Assembly: GCA_030748495.1 (NCBI GenBank)
Contig: JASMLX010000024.1
Span: 1-59,706, forward strand
Source: Candidatus Poribacteria bacterium
GTDB lineage: Bacteria > Poribacteria > WGA-4E > UBA9662
Length of the DNA stretch: 59,706 nucleotides
Direction of reading: 5' to 3'
Shown here: in pieces, positions 58,953 to 59,706 of the stretch
Layout: the number at the start of each line of letters is the position of its first letter
Position numbering within the stretch: the first letter of the stretch is position 1
The notes under the pieces: generated by a model
What the model saw: only the letters and a program-made list of their open reading frames with translations
What the model was told of the DNA's origin: nothing
Databases searched by the model: none
Translations under genes and position numbers: made by a program

Positions 58953-59706
58953 ATGCAAACCTATGCAGATTTATCACAAGCATTAAAAGAACAGGACAAA
59001 GTTCAGGTTCTGGATTTAAGTGATCAAGGATTGACTGAAATTCCTGTTGAGGTTTTTCAACCGACCAATCTGACGAGACTCAATTTATATGAAAACCAGA
59101 TTTCGGAGATTCCTACTGAACTGTGTCAACTGACCAGTCTGACTCAACTCGGCTTGGGAGGCAACCAGATCGAGGAGATTCCCCCTGAGATTGGGCAACT
59201 GGCTAATCTGACTCAACTCGGCTTGGGAGACAACCAGATTTCGGAGATTCCTACTGAACTGTGTCAACTGACTAGTCTGACTCAACTCGGCTTGGGAGGC
59301 AACCAGATCGAGGAGATTCCCCCTGAGATTGGTCAACTGACCAATCTGACGAGACTCGGTTTGAGAAACAACCAGATTTCGGAGATTCCTCCTGAAGTTG
59401 GTCAACTGGCTAGTCTGACTACACTCGGCTTGGGAAGTAACCAGATTTCGGAGATTCCTACTGAACTGTGTCAACTAACCAATCTGACTATACTCGGTTT
59501 GAGAAGAAATCAGATTTCGGAGATTCCTACTGACCTGTGTCAACTAACCAATCTAGAATTTATACATTTAGAGTCTAACTTCATAGGATCCGTACCTACT
59601 GAGATCGGAAATCTAATCAATCTGACCTCCTTAAATCTGAGTCAGAATAAATTAAGAAATCTCCCAGCTGAGATCAACCAACTGTCCAAACTTCAATCTC
59701 TCAACT
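58953..59706 (+). CDS. Leucine-rich-repeat protein, open at the right edge (partial)
   Basis: ATG 58953 opens a frame without stop to the window end, 251 codons. After a 13-residue lead (MQTYADLSQALKE) come ten full 23-residue repeats of the pattern NLT.LGL..NQISEIPTELCQLT, the ribosomal-inhibitor-like bacterial LRR type with Ile/Pro at the turn. No signal peptide is visible, so the protein is probably cytoplasmic. Proteins of this layout often carry Roc-COR GTPase, kinase or protease domains after the repeats, which would lie beyond the edge. Two adjacent pairs of repeats are nearly identical in DNA at a spacing of 138 bp, a sign of recent repeat expansion. No ribosome-binding site is obvious; CCCTAAAAA lies before the ATG. 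Confidence 0.85.
   Translation, partial: MQTYADLSQALKEQDKVQVLDLSDQGLTEIPVEVFQPTNLTRLNLYENQISEIPTELCQLTSLTQLGLGGNQIEEIPPEIGQLANLTQLGLGDNQISEIPTELCQLTSLTQLGLGGNQIEEIPPEIGQLTNLTRLGLRNNQISEIPPEVGQLASLTTLGLGSNQISEIPTELCQLTNLTILGLRRNQISEIPTDLCQLTNLEFIHLESNFIGSVPTEIGNLINLTSLNLSQNKLRNLPAEINQLSKLQSLN
59101..59377 (+). repeat. 138-bp tandem duplication of two LRR units
   Basis: The sequence starting TTTCGGAGATTCCTACTG at 59101 recurs at 59239 with about the same following 95 bases (through GGAGATTCCCCCTGAGATTGG). The spacing of 138 bp is exactly two 69-bp repeat units, so reading frame is kept. Confidence 0.85.

Noticed and set aside
59085..59474. Minus-strand ORF of 129 codons.
   Set aside because: It is the antisense reading of the leucine-rich-repeat gene and its own apparent repeats follow from the DNA repeats.
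59101..59560. Regular repeats that might suggest a CRISPR array.
   Set aside because: They are 69-bp coding repeats in frame with no unique spacers.

Overview
The window looks like chromosomal DNA from a free-living or host-associated marine-type bacterium. The gene repertoire (phytanoyl-CoA dioxygenases, many Gfo/Idh/MocA dehydrogenases, DUF1501 and formylglycine-generating-enzyme remnants, a PorV/PorQ-like outer-membrane protein, heavy IS decay) resembles sponge-associated Candidatus Poribacteria or related PVC/FCB-like lineages. That assignment is an inference from gene content, because no rRNA gene or ribosomal protein is present to settle it.

Layout. 0-5 kb: a phytanoyl-CoA dioxygenase gene, then a graveyard with a frameshifted formylglycine-generating-enzyme pseudogene and at least four IS30 remnants, one apparently inserted in another. 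They bracket an exported His-rich protein gene of different composition. 5.3-9.4 kb: two MacB-type permeases and a PQQ-type beta-propeller protein. 9.4-10.6 kb: IS5-like and IS1634-like remnants. 10.6-12.3 kb: a phosphotransferase (APH fold) with a long N-terminal extension. 13-19 kb: a sugar-metabolism block of three Gfo/Idh/MocA dehydrogenases, a TIM-barrel isomerase and a glycosyltransferase, then a nicotinamidase. 19.8-24.8 kb: an alpha-amylase-family enzyme behind a good promoter, another Gfo/Idh/MocA gene, and a nitrilase-family amidase with an extra N-terminal domain. 24.8-29.3 kb: an iron-type ABC permease and a hydantoinase A-type protein, each without its usual partners. 29.3-33.7 kb: a tightly coupled cluster of a beta-helix lipoprotein and two cytochrome c proteins (SO_2929/SO_2930 type). 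33.7-41.5 kb: phytanoyl-CoA dioxygenase, VOC protein, SDR, class V and class III aminotransferases, a PorV-like protein, and a decayed phytanoyl-CoA dioxygenase.

41.6-50.4 kb is the most core-like part: pepA, a Gfo/Idh/MocA gene translationally coupled to rsmD, a ferritin-like protein, and a same-strand run of yebC, ruvA, ruvB and queA (Holliday-junction processing and queuosine synthesis). Between rsmD and the ferritin-like gene lies a DUF1501 pseudogene.

50.4-59.7 kb is again accessory: an IS1 fragment, a decayed unknown gene, an FAD oxidoreductase fragment abutting a broken IS4-type element, a BNR-repeat-like pseudogene broken by a 17-bp tandem duplication, a TIM-barrel-like unknown, a decayed tRNA-Sec-like sequence with a UCA anticodon arm, a duplicated locus with a nucleotidyltransferase, and a leucine-rich-repeat gene running off the right end.

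No CRISPR array, rRNA gene or clearly intact tRNA was seen. The most unusual leads are the tRNA-Sec-like sequence, the cytochrome/beta-helix cluster, the IS-bracketed His-rich gene, and the right-end duplicated locus beside the leucine-rich-repeat gene.
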